This document shows positions 15,972-25,490 of a stretch of 39,846 nucleotides of DNA, piece by piece. How positions within the stretch are numbered: the first letter of the stretch is position 1; every line of letters starts with the position of its first letter. Origin of the DNA: Clostridia bacterium (GTDB lineage: Bacteria; Bacillota; Clostridia; Oscillospirales; CAG-272). A program made the translations under genes and the position numbers. Where the stretch lies: positions 1-39,846 of the forward strand of contig JAFTOT010000065.1 of the NCBI GenBank assembly GCA_017463665.1, read 5' to 3'. The notes beneath the pieces were generated by a model. That model saw nothing but the letters and a program-made list of their open reading frames with translations, was not told the DNA's origin and did no database searches.

Positions 15972-16001
15972 AGTATACCACAAATTTTCTACCTCTGTCA
16001 A
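15972..16001 (-). promoter_or_regulatory. Sigma-A promoter of the MinD-like gene
   Basis: On the minus strand: TTGACA at 16001-15996, 18-base spacer, TATACT at 15977-15972. Just downstream is an inverted repeat TCTGTAG-N9-CTACAGA (15946-15968), placed where a 5' leader hairpin or operator could lie. Confidence 0.75.
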
Positions 16002-16103
16002 TAAAAAAACAATCATTCCTTGTCTACTTTTTACAGGAAAACAAATATATAGTGCACAGAAGTACATATTTCGTTAAAATTTTTACAAATTTACACTCTT
16101 CTC

Positions 16104-16132
16104 TTGTAAAATGAAAAGATGTAGTGTATAAT
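16104..16132 (+). promoter_or_regulatory. Sigma-A promoter of glyA
   Basis: TTGTAA at 16104-16109, 17-base spacer, TATAAT at 16127-16132. About 40 bases later comes the glyA start. Confidence 0.75.
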
Positions 16133-16171
16133 ATTTAAGATTTAATTCCCAAAGCAACGGAGGATTTCGTT

Positions 16172-17416
16172 TTGATCAAGGAAAGTATTGAAAAGATTAT
16201 CGGGTATGATAAAGAGGTCGGCGAAGCCATCCTCCAGGAATATGAGAGACAGAAGAACGGCATCGAGCTGATCGCGTCCGAAAACGTTGTGTCCGACGCG
16301 GTACTGCTTGCGGCAGGCTCGATCCTGACCAACAAGTACGCGGAGGGCTATCCCGCACACCGCTATTACGGCGGATGTCAGTGCGTGGACGTTGCCGAGA
16401 ATCTTGCCATCGAGCGCGCAAAGCAGCTGTTCGGTGCAGAGCATGTCAATGTGCAGCCGCACAGCGGTGCGCAGGCAAATACCGCAGTGTATTTCGCCCT
16501 GCTGCAGCACGGCGACACCGTTATGGGCATGAACCTTGCACACGGCGGTCACCTCACGCACGGCAGCCCCGTCAACTACTCGGGCAAGAGCTATAATTTC
16601 GTTCCTTACGGTGTAGATGCCGAGACCGGTCGCATCGACTACAACGAGTTTGAGAGACTGGCAAAGGAATGCAAGCCGAAGCTGATCGTTGCAGGTGCGT
16701 CGGCATACCCCCGCATCATTGATTTTGAGAGAATGGCAAAGGTCGCGCACGACGTCGGCGCGCTCTTTATGGTCGATATGGCGCACATCGCGGGTCTGGT
16801 TGCGGCGGGACTCCATCCCTCGCCCGTGCCCTATGCCGATATCGTCACCACCACTACGCACAAGACGCTGCGCGGTCCGCGCGGCGGTATGATCCTCTGC
16901 CGTGAAGAGCTCGGCAAGGCGATCGACAAGGCGATCTTCCCCGGCACGCAGGGCGGTCCGCTCATGCACATCATTGCTGCTAAGGCAGTGTGCTTGGGCG
17001 AGGCACTGAAGCCGGAGTTCAAGGTATACCAGAAGCAGATCGTGGACAATGCGGCAGTGCTTGCCGAAACGCTTGCAGCCGAGGGCTTTGACCTCGTTTC
17101 GGGCGGCACCGACAACCACCTCATGCTGCTCGATCTGCGCAGCATGGGCATCACCGGCAAGGAGCTTGAAGCGCGTCTCGACAGCGTGCACATCACCGCG
17201 AACAAGAACGCGATCCCGAACGACCCCGAAAAGCCGTTTGTCACCAGCGGCGTCCGCATCGGTACGCCTGCGGTTACCAGCCGCGGCATGGGCACCGAGG
17301 AGATGAAGGTCATCGGTCATCTGATCGGTCTGTGCGCAAAGGACTATGTGGCGCAGGCGGACTACATCCGCGCCGAGGTCGCAAAGCTCTGCGAGAAGTT
17401 CCCCCTGTTTGATTAA
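16172..17416 (+). CDS. glyA: Serine hydroxymethyltransferase
   Basis: A 414-residue PLP enzyme that interconverts serine plus tetrahydrofolate with glycine plus methylene-tetrahydrofolate, feeding one-carbon metabolism. Family motifs are clear: [13 protein letters not shown] at the start, [40 protein letters not shown] and the PLP-lysine motif [14 protein letters not shown]. Length is normal. The start codon is a TTG at 16172 with GGAGG at 16159-16163, eight bases before; there is no ATG in a sensible position. pfkA follows after 45 bases with no terminator, so the two are probably co-transcribed. Confidence 0.96.
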   Translation: MIKESIEKIIGYDKEVGEAILQEYERQKNGIELIASENVVSDAVLLAAGSILTNKYAEGYPAHRYYGGCQCVDVAENLAIERAKQLFGAEHVNVQPHSGAQANTAVYFALLQHGDTVMGMNLAHGGHLTHGSPVNYSGKSYNFVPYGVDAETGRIDYNEFERLAKECKPKLIVAGASAYPRIIDFERMAKVAHDVGALFMVDMAHIAGLVAAGLHPSPVPYADIVTTTTHKTLRGPRGGMILCREELGKAIDKAIFPGTQGGPLMHIIAAKAVCLGEALKPEFKVYQKQIVDNAAVLAETLAAEGFDLVSGGTDNHLMLLDLRSMGITGKELEARLDSVHITANKNAIPNDPEKPFVTSGVRIGTPAVTSRGMGTEEMKVIGHLIGLCAKDYVAQADYIRAEVAKLCEKFPLFD

Positions 17417-17461
17417 GTTAAAAAAATAATTTGCAGCTATACAGAAAGGAAGAGTGTGGCT

Positions 17462-18523
17462 ATGAAAGATTTTAAAAGAATCGGTATTCTGACTTCGGGC
17501 GGCGATGCCCCCGGTATGAACGCAGCGATCCGAAGCGTTGTTCGTACGGCGATCTCCCGCGGAGTGGAATGTATGGGTATTTACCGCGGTTATCGCGGAC
17601 TGATCGATGGCGATATCAAGCTGCTCGATATGCGTTCGGTCTCCAATATCATCAACCACGGCGGAACCGTGCTGTATTCCGACCGCTGCCCCGAGTTTAA
17701 GACCGAAGAGGGCATGAACGAGGCGATCGCAAACTGCCGCCGCTTCGGCATTGACGGTATCGTTGCCATCGGCGGTGACGGTACTTTCCGCGGTGCGACT
17801 GACCTGACCGAGCATGGTATCCCCTGCGTGGCTCTGCCCGGCACCATCGACAACGATATTACTTCTACCGATTATTCCATCGGTTTTGATACCGCTGTCA
17901 ACACGACCATCGAGATGGTAGACCGTCTGCGCGATACCTGTGAGTCGCATGCAAGATGTAATGTCGTTGAGGTCATGGGTCGTGATGCGGGTGACATCGC
18001 GCTGGAGACGGCGATCGCCGTCGGTGCTAGTGCCGTTGCCATCAAGGAGATCCCCTTCCATGAAGAGGCAGTGCTCGAGGATCTGCGTATCTCCCGTGAA
18101 AGGGGCAAGAGAAACTTCATCATCGTTGTTTCGGAGGGCGTTCCCGGCTATGCCGAAAAGCTGACCAAGACCGTCGAGGAAAAGACCGGTATCGAGACGC
18201 GCTTTGCTCGTTTCGCACACGTTGTCAGAGGCGGTTCCCCCACGCTGCGCGACAGAATGCTGGGTTCCCGCGTCGGCGCATATGCCGTTGAAAAGTTGCT
18301 TGAGGGCAGAAGCAACCTTGTCATCTGCGAGCGCAAGGGCGAGATCGTTTCCATGGATATCGGCGAGGCACTGATCCTGGACCGTATGTACAAAGATAAG
18401 CTGAAAGAGGGCGATCTGGAGAAGTTTTCGCCTGAAACCGTTGCCAAAATGCGCGACTTCTGCAAGCAGAAGTTCGATGCATTCAAGAAGCTGTACGACC
18501 TCGCATACGAAATTTCGAGATAA
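17462..18523 (+). CDS. pfkA: 6-phosphofructokinase (ATP type)
   Basis: A 353-residue phosphofructokinase that phosphorylates fructose 6-phosphate to the 1,6-bisphosphate in glycolysis. The start shows ILTSGGDAPGMNAAIRS, the ATP site is IGGDGTFRGA (residues 103-112) and the catalytic motif is PGTIDND (D130). Gly at 107 and 127, matching G104 and G124 of E. coli, points to ATP and not pyrophosphate as donor. It is about 30 residues longer at the C-terminus than the 320-residue E. coli enzyme; the extra part is charged and helical (FSPETVAKMRDFCKQKFDAF). ATG at 17462 is taken as start; an in-frame GTG at 17456 is close enough to AAAGGAAG to be used too. Confidence 0.95.
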   Translation: MKDFKRIGILTSGGDAPGMNAAIRSVVRTAISRGVECMGIYRGYRGLIDGDIKLLDMRSVSNIINHGGTVLYSDRCPEFKTEEGMNEAIANCRRFGIDGIVAIGGDGTFRGATDLTEHGIPCVALPGTIDNDITSTDYSIGFDTAVNTTIEMVDRLRDTCESHARCNVVEVMGRDAGDIALETAIAVGASAVAIKEIPFHEEAVLEDLRISRERGKRNFIIVVSEGVPGYAEKLTKTVEEKTGIETRFARFAHVVRGGSPTLRDRMLGSRVGAYAVEKLLEGRSNLVICERKGEIVSMDIGEALILDRMYKDKLKEGDLEKFSPETVAKMRDFCKQKFDAFKKLYDLAYEISR

Positions 18524-18544
18524 CAATACCCGAAAAGTTTGTTG

Positions 18545-18572
18545 TTGACAAAAATTAAAAAGGTGCTATAAT
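18545..18572 (+). promoter_or_regulatory. Sigma-A promoter of the ATP synthase operon
   Basis: TTGACA at 18545-18550, 16-base spacer, TATAAT at 18567-18572 with a TGC extension before it. Confidence 0.82.
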
Positions 18573-18584
18573 GGATTCGCAAGA

Positions 18585-18617
18585 GGGCAAAGGTGTCGGA
18601 ACGAAACACCTTTGCCC
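18585..18617 (+). other. Stable hairpin in the ATP synthase leader
   Basis: GGGCAAAGGTGT (18585-18596) pairs perfectly with ACACCTTTGCCC (18606-18617) around a nine-base loop. It starts about six bases after the expected transcription start. A run of five T's follows at 18626-18630, eight bases beyond the stem, so it could be a 5' stabiliser or a weak attenuator. Confidence 0.75.
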
Positions 18618-18649
18618 TTTGCAACTTTTTCACAGTAAGAAGGAAGATT

Positions 18650-19489
18650 ATGAGTAAAAAAAGGAAAATCATTTCTCTTGCCGTATGGCTGAGTCTTGTT
18701 TTCGCATCGCTCATAGGCGTGTTCTTAACCGACGGGATGGAGAATTCCGAGTCCGTCCGCGAGATCATGCGAGATGCAGTGTTGCATGAAAGCAATAAGA
18801 TCAGCCTGTTCGGTCTCCTCGAAGTCAATCCCGCGGTGATCTCCGCCTTTACCGTCACAGGGATACTTCTCGTTTTCGCACTGATCGTGCGGATCTTTGT
18901 CATCCCGAAATTTAAGCGTATTCCGGGAAGATTCCAGATGCTCTTAGAGGAGCTGGTGCGGTTCTTTGACGGACTTGCAAAGTCGAACAGCCCGCACCGC
19001 AACGCCTTTCTCGGTGCGTACATCTTCGCTGCCGGCGTGTATATCTTCGTCGGCACAATCTTTGAGCTGTTCGGCGTGCAGGCGGTGACCACGCACGGGT
19101 ATCCGATGGCGCTGCCCGCACCGCTCTCGGATATCAACGCGGCGATCGCGCTCGGATGCATGTCCTACCTTGCCATCCTGTCGGGCGGCATCGCGGCAAA
19201 CGGCATCAAGGGTGTCGGCAAAACGCTCAAAGAGTTCTCGCTGCCCATATCCATGAGCTTCCGTCTGTTCGGCGCACTGCTCAGCGGCTTGCTCGTCACC
19301 GAGCTTGTCTACTACTATTCGACGCTCAGCTTTGTTCTGCCCGTTGTAGTGGCCGTACTGTTCACCCTGCTGCACGCTTTGATCCAGACCTACGTGCTGA
19401 CCATGCTGACCTCGCTGTTCTACGGTGAGGTATCCGAGGTACACGCACCAAAGCCGAAAAAGAATAAAGCGAACGCAAAAGCAAATTAA
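18650..19489 (+). CDS. atpB: ATP synthase F0 subunit a
   Basis: A 279-residue membrane protein, the stator half of the ion channel. The essential Arg is in SMSFRLFGALLSG, and the last helices read VLPVVVAVLFTLLHALIQTY followed by VLTMLTSLFYGEV, typical of subunit a. The C-terminal tail is basic (PKPKKNKANAKAN). The start at 18650 is preceded by AAGAAGGAAG. It is the first gene of the operon; no atpI or atpZ gene was found upstream. Confidence 0.95.
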   Translation: MSKKRKIISLAVWLSLVFASLIGVFLTDGMENSESVREIMRDAVLHESNKISLFGLLEVNPAVISAFTVTGILLVFALIVRIFVIPKFKRIPGRFQMLLEELVRFFDGLAKSNSPHRNAFLGAYIFAAGVYIFVGTIFELFGVQAVTTHGYPMALPAPLSDINAAIALGCMSYLAILSGGIAANGIKGVGKTLKEFSLPISMSFRLFGALLSGLLVTELVYYYSTLSFVLPVVVAVLFTLLHALIQTYVLTMLTSLFYGEVSEVHAPKPKKNKANAKAN

Positions 19490-19515
19490 CACAATTGATT
19501 AAGGAGACATATAAA

Positions 19516-19890
19516 ATGAAAACTGTAAAGAATCTTACCAAATATCTTGTACTTGCACTTGTATTGACCATGCTTTTCGGAGCATTTTCCATGGGTGTCG
19601 GCGCTGCCGATGAGGCAGAGGCGCTGGCTACCGTGACCGAAACGGCTGAAGCCGCAGCGGGTAGCGTTTCGGGCATGAAGGCTCTTGCCGCAGCGATCAC
19701 GATGGGTCTTGCCGCAGCCGCAGGTGCGCTCGGCATGGGCATGGCGATCGCAAAGTCGGTAGAGGGCATCTCCCGCCAGCCCGAAGCAGAGGGCAAGATC
19801 AGAACCTCGCTGATGCTCGGTCTTGTATTCGTGGAGACCGCGATCATTTACGCGCTGATCATCGCCGTACTGATCATCTTTGTACTGTAA
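19516..19890 (+). CDS. atpE: ATP synthase F0 subunit c with N-terminal signal-like extension
   Basis: A 124-residue protein. The subunit c hairpin spans about 52-124: helix 1 (AAAITMGLAAAAGALGMGMA), the RQPEA polar loop (88-92) and helix 2 with the ion-carrying Glu E107 in LGLVFVETAIIY. Typical subunit c has 75-90 residues; here about 45 extra residues form a signal-peptide-like start (KKxx-like basic end, hydrophobic core LVLALVLTMLFGAF, possible AxA-type site near GVGAADEAE). The Gln in helix 1 typical of sodium-binding rings is Met (M74), while Thr follows the Glu as in sodium types, so ion specificity is unclear. AAGGAG precedes the start. Confidence 0.95.
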   Translation: MKTVKNLTKYLVLALVLTMLFGAFSMGVGAADEAEALATVTETAEAAAGSVSGMKALAAAITMGLAAAAGALGMGMAIAKSVEGISRQPEAEGKIRTSLMLGLVFVETAIIYALIIAVLIIFVL

Positions 19891-19923
19891 GACCTCTGTT
19901 CGAAGAAAAGGAAGGTGTAATCC

Positions 19924-20418
19924 ATGGCAATACCGCTTAACATAGATTGGCAGCAGATCCTTCTGCACGTGTTCAACTTCGTGATCCTGGCGGGCGGCTT
20001 GTATTTTCTTCTGTACAGCCCGGTTAAGAAGTTCATGGCAAAGAGAGATGAGCAGTACCGCAAGATGGACAGCGATGCAAACGAAAAACTCGCCTCCGCA
20101 TCTGCACTGGAGCAGCAGGCGAAGGAACGCCTCGACCATGTAGAGGACGAGATCATGGAAAAACGCGTCAAAGCGGAAGCGGAACTCGACAAGTATTCCG
20201 CCGCACAGATGCAGGAAGCCAATGCCAAGGCTGAGAAGATCATCGCCGATGCCAAGAAGACCGCCGCCGAGGAGCGACAGACCATCCTCAACGGCGCCGA
20301 CCGCGAGATCCTCAATATTACCAAAACGCTGGCGGCAAAAATGATGCATGCAAACACGGATGCCGCATACGAACAATTCCTCGATATAGCGGAAAGGGAT
20401 GCGCAAAATGACAAGTAA
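19924..20418 (+). CDS. atpF: ATP synthase F0 subunit b
   Basis: A 164-residue peripheral stalk subunit. One membrane span lies near the start (HVFNFVILAGGLYFLLYSPV), followed by the family's RDEQYRKMD segment and a long charged helix (EQQAKERLDHVEDEIMEKRV to DAKKTAAEERQTI). Length is normal and it ends as expected for b, so no delta domain is fused to it. Ribosome binding site AAGGAAGGTG. The stop lies eleven bases inside the alpha gene. Confidence 0.95.
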   Translation: MAIPLNIDWQQILLHVFNFVILAGGLYFLLYSPVKKFMAKRDEQYRKMDSDANEKLASASALEQQAKERLDHVEDEIMEKRVKAEAELDKYSAAQMQEANAKAEKIIADAKKTAAEERQTILNGADREILNITKTLAAKMMHANTDAAYEQFLDIAERDAQNDK

Positions 20419-22171
20419 TTCGGAAAAACGCACAGCAAAGCTTTACAGTGCCACCGCTCCGAAAAAGGAATATCTGGATCGCTTCGTCGCGTTTGTGAAG
20501 AGCAAGTACGGCGAGGACACCGCATTTGTATGGGTGAAGGATGTGTCGCTCGGCAACGGCTTCCGTCTGGAGGTCGGTGCGCATATTTACGACTGGACCG
20601 AAAAGGGCTTGCTTTCGCAGTTCCAGACGCATATCCATGCACTCCGCCATACCGCAGACAGTACGATCATTCCGCTGCTGCAGGACAGCGTCGACAGCTG
20701 GACGCCGCAGGTCTTTGCCGAGGAGATCGGCGAGGTGCTTACGGTGAGCGACGGTATCGCTACCGTTGCGGGGCTGGAGCATGCGGTCTACGGCGAGATA
20801 TTGCTGTTTGATTCGGGCATTCGCGGCATGGTACAGCAGCTCGACCGTGACAAGATCGGCTGTATTCTGTTCGGCGACAGTGAGCAGGTCGTGCAGGGCA
20901 GTGAGGTCAAGCGCACAGGTAAGACCGCAGGTATGCCCGTGGGCGATGCGTTTATCGGCAGAGTGGTGGACGCGCTCGGTTCTCCTGTGGACGGACGGGG
21001 CGATGTTCTGTTTACCGAATACCGCCCGATCGAGCATCCCGCACCGGGTATCATCGACCGCCAGAGCGTCAATGAACCGCTGGAGACGGGTATCCTCACG
21101 ATCGACTCCATGTTCCCGATCGGCAGAGGACAGCGTGAGCTGATCATCGGTGACCGCCAAACGGGTAAGACCGCGATCGCGGTAGACACGATCCTGAACC
21201 AAAAGGGCAAGGACGTCATCTGCATCTACGTGGCGATCGGTCAGAAGGCAAGCTCGGTCTCGCAGCTGGTGGAAAACCTCACGCTACGCGGCGCGATGGA
21301 ATATACCATCGTCGTGACCGCAGGCGCCGGCGATCCCGCATCGCTGCAGTATATCGCACCTTACGCCGGCTGCGCGTTGGGTGAATATTTCATGGAAAAG
21401 GGCCACGATGTGCTGATCGTATACGACGATCTGTCCAAGCATGCCGTTGCCTACCGTGCACTCAGCCTGCTGCTCGAGCGTTCCCCGGGACGCGAGGCAT
21501 ACCCCGGAGATGTCTTTTATCTCCATTCCAGACTGCTCGAGCGTGCGGCGCACCTTTCAGAGGCACGCGGCGGCGGCAGCATGACGGCGCTGCCGATCGT
21601 AGAGACGCAGTCGGGCGACGTTTCGGCGTACATTCCGACCAACATCATTTCGATCACCGACGGTCAGATCTTTCTGGAGAGCGGCTTGTTCTTCTCGGGT
21701 CAGCGTCCGGCGGTCAATGTCGGTCTTTCGGTATCGCGTGTCGGTTCTGCGGCACAGACCAAGGCACTGCGCTCCGCTGTAGGAACGCTGCGCCTCGACC
21801 TTTCGCAGTACCGCGAAATGGAAGTGTTTACGCAGTTTTCGAGCGACCTTGACGAAGGTACGCAGAACCGATTGACTTACGGCAAGGGACTGATGTACCT
21901 GCTGCGCCAGCCGCGCTATGCGCCGCTTTCGCAGTTTGCACAGACGGTGCTGCTCACGCTGGCACTCGGTCATGTATTGCAGGATGTTCCGTTTGAGCGG
22001 ATCGCCGCTTTCAAGAGCGGATTCCTCGACTACATCGAGCACGCGGCGCCCGAACTGCACGCACTTGTAAAGCCGGATCAGAAGGTAGATGCCGATGTGA
22101 AAGCGCAGATCATAGAACTCGCAAAGCGGTATAAGGAAACCGCCGGATTTTCGGGTGATGTAGATGGCTAA
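20408..22171 (+). CDS. atpA: ATP synthase F1 subunit alpha with a fused delta C-terminal-like domain
   Basis: A 587-residue protein, about 80 longer than normal alpha. Residues about 84-587 are alpha: DSTIIPLLQDSVDSW, IGEVLTVSDGIATVAGL, P-loop GDRQTGKT (248-255), then VYDDLSKHAVAYR and the PGREAYPGDVFYLHSRLLER stretch. Residues about 11-79 (KLYSATAPKKEYLDRF, KSKYG, VWVKDVSLGNGFRLEVG, IYDWTEKGLLSQFQTHI) resemble the C-terminal domain of subunit delta (pattern VDxSLxxGxxxxxG...DxSxxxxL). No separate atpH lies between b and alpha, where it normally sits. The start was placed at ATG 20408 since GGAAAGGG lies nine bases before; 20399 is an alternative. The helical N-terminal domain of delta is missing altogether. 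Confidence 0.93.
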   Translation: MTSNSEKRTAKLYSATAPKKEYLDRFVAFVKSKYGEDTAFVWVKDVSLGNGFRLEVGAHIYDWTEKGLLSQFQTHIHALRHTADSTIIPLLQDSVDSWTPQVFAEEIGEVLTVSDGIATVAGLEHAVYGEILLFDSGIRGMVQQLDRDKIGCILFGDSEQVVQGSEVKRTGKTAGMPVGDAFIGRVVDALGSPVDGRGDVLFTEYRPIEHPAPGIIDRQSVNEPLETGILTIDSMFPIGRGQRELIIGDRQTGKTAIAVDTILNQKGKDVICIYVAIGQKASSVSQLVENLTLRGAMEYTIVVTAGAGDPASLQYIAPYAGCALGEYFMEKGHDVLIVYDDLSKHAVAYRALSLLLERSPGREAYPGDVFYLHSRLLERAAHLSEARGGGSMTALPIVETQSGDVSAYIPTNIISITDGQIFLESGLFFSGQRPAVNVGLSVSRVGSAAQTKALRSAVGTLRLDLSQYREMEVFTQFSSDLDEGTQNRLTYGKGLMYLLRQPRYAPLSQFAQTVLLTLALGHVLQDVPFERIAAFKSGFLDYIEHAAPELHALVKPDQKVDADVKAQIIELAKRYKETAGFSGDVDG

Positions 22172-23063
22172 CGCAAAGGAGATCAGAGACCGTATCAACG
22201 GTATCAAGGAGACGCAGAAGATCACCAAGGCGATGTACCTGATCTCCTCCGCCAAAATGAGCAAGGCAAAGGCGGAGCTGGATAAGACGCGCCCGTATTT
22301 TAACGCATTGCAGGCGGAGATCAAGAGGATCTTCCGCAAGGCGGGCGACGTCGAGAGCAAGTACTTTTATCCCGACGATTCGCACGACCATCCCGACGGT
22401 ACGTTCGCCTGCCTTGTCATCACGGCGGACAAGGGACTGGCGGGTGCGTATAACCAAAACGTGATCAAGGCGGCAAACAAGCTGCTCGCCGCACATCCGG
22501 ATACAAAGCTCTTTGTCGTCGGCGAGTACGGCAGACATTATTTCTCGCAGAAGAACATTCCGATCGAGCGCAGCTTTCTGTATACGGCGCAGAACCCGAC
22601 GATGCACCGCGCCAGAGAGATCTGCGACGTGCTGCTGTCCGAATTCCTTTCGGGCTCGGTGTCCAAGATCCTTCTGATCTACACTGACCTCAAAAACGGA
22701 TTTGAGACCGAGAGTAAGTATGTGCGTCTGATCCCGTTTCACCGCGATCAGTTCCGCACGCCCGACAACGAAAAGACGGTAGCCGTGCCGTTTGAATTTA
22801 CGCCGTCGGTCTCGGCGGTGCTGGACAGCATCATGCAGAGCTACATTTCGGGATACATTTACAGTGCTCTCGTCGATAGCTTCTGCAGCGAACAGCAGGC
22901 GAGAATGACGGCGATGGACGGTGCAAACCGCAATGCCGAAAAGCTCTTAAAGGAGCTGTCGGTGCAGTATAACAGAGTCAGACAGAGTGCGATCACAATG
23001 TCGATCACCGAGGTTTCCGCAGGCGCGCAGGCGCAGCGGAAAAAATCGCAGAATGGGGTATAG
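22164..23063 (+). CDS. atpG: ATP synthase F1 subunit gamma
   Basis: A 299-residue central shaft subunit. It begins MANAKEIRDRINGIKETQKITKAMYLISSAKM in the family pattern (given here only as its opening, ANAKEIRDRINGIKETQ) and ends with NRVRQSAITMSITEVSAGA, the conserved C-terminal helix inside F1. It overlaps the end of alpha by eight bases and has a weak ribosome binding site, so translation is probably coupled. Confidence 0.94.
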   Translation: MANAKEIRDRINGIKETQKITKAMYLISSAKMSKAKAELDKTRPYFNALQAEIKRIFRKAGDVESKYFYPDDSHDHPDGTFACLVITADKGLAGAYNQNVIKAANKLLAAHPDTKLFVVGEYGRHYFSQKNIPIERSFLYTAQNPTMHRAREICDVLLSEFLSGSVSKILLIYTDLKNGFETESKYVRLIPFHRDQFRTPDNEKTVAVPFEFTPSVSAVLDSIMQSYISGYIYSALVDSFCSEQQARMTAMDGANRNAEKLLKELSVQYNRVRQSAITMSITEVSAGAQAQRKKSQNGV

Positions 23064-24862
<1,799 letters not shown>

Positions 24863-24905
24863 AAGAAGATAAAAAGCACTTGCGAAGAACGATATCATTA
24901 AGATA

Positions 24906-24953
24906 AGAGAAAGCACCGAGTTCGATTGTATCGAACTCGGTGCTTTCTCTTGG
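24906..24953. terminator. Bidirectional terminator with a perfect 20-bp stem
   Basis: AGAGAAAGCACCGAGTTCGA (24906-24925) is exactly inverted at 24931-24950 with a TTGTA loop. The arms end in TTTCTCTT on both strands, and the hairpin lies between the convergent atpC and yajC genes. Confidence 0.85.
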
Positions 24954-24992
24954 CAATGCCATTGTTCCGAAGAAGCGCTTTTTTGCTGCGTA

Positions 24993-25340
24993 TTACTCCG
25001 CTTTGCTGTCGGCTGCCTTTTTCTTGTCGGCTGCGCTGACATCCACGCTGCGGATGGCACTCTTGAGGAAACGGATCTTGGTGCCTGCCTTGCTGGTTTC
25101 GATGGTGACGGTCTCGTCCTTGATCGAAACGATCTCGCCGATGATACCGCCGATGGTGGTGATCTCGTCACCTACTGCAAGATTGTCGCGCATGTTCTGC
25201 GCTTCCTTCTCCTGCTTTTTCTGGGGGCGGATCATGAGGAAGTAAAGTACTGCGAACATAACAACGAGCATGATGATGGACATGAGTCCGCTGCCGTTGC
25301 CTGCACCGTTAGTTGTTGCATCTAAGAAGAAATTAAGCAT
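24993..25340 (-). CDS. yajC: Preprotein translocase accessory subunit YajC
   Basis: A 115-residue protein with one N-terminal membrane span (IIMLVVMFAVLYFLMIRPQ) and the family motif RPQKKQEKE, then NLAVGDEITTIGGIIGEIVSI. YajC joins SecDF at the Sec translocon. The start at 25340 is preceded by GGAGG at five bases. An in-frame start further upstream would overlap the promoter. Confidence 0.93.
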   Translation of the reverse strand: MLNFFLDATTNGAGNGSGLMSIIMLVVMFAVLYFLMIRPQKKQEKEAQNMRDNLAVGDEITTIGGIIGEIVSIKDETVTIETSKAGTKIRFLKSAIRSVDVSAADKKKAADSKAE

Positions 25341-25371
25341 TTTGACCTCCATGCTTTGAGATATTGTTACC

Positions 25372-25400
25372 ATTATACTATACCGCAGTGGTAAATGCAA
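25372..25400 (-). promoter_or_regulatory. Sigma-A promoter of yajC
   Basis: On the minus strand: TTGCAT at 25400-25395, 17-base spacer, TATAAT at 25377-25372. Confidence 0.75.
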
Positions 25401-25420
25401 GTCTTTTTTTGCAGACTGTC

Positions 25421-25449
25421 TTGCAATGTATGTTGCGCTGTGCTATAAT
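25421..25449 (+). promoter_or_regulatory. Sigma-A promoter of the DD-carboxypeptidase gene
   Basis: TTGCAA at 25421-25426, 17-base spacer, TATAAT at 25444-25449 with TGC before it. It is back-to-back with the yajC promoter. Confidence 0.78.
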
Positions 25450-25490
25450 GGTGTACGAAAATGAAAGATGATTCCAATACAGGAGATCTT

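Noticed and set aside
16142..18526. Very long minus-strand open frame opposite glyA and pfkA
   Set aside because: Codon bias of the real plus-strand genes keeps this frame open; it has no family similarity that I recognise and spans two unrelated genes.
19516..19890. Sodium-driven ATP synthase
   Set aside because: The Glu-Thr pair fits, but the helix 1 Gln of sodium rings is absent, so I leave the ion open.
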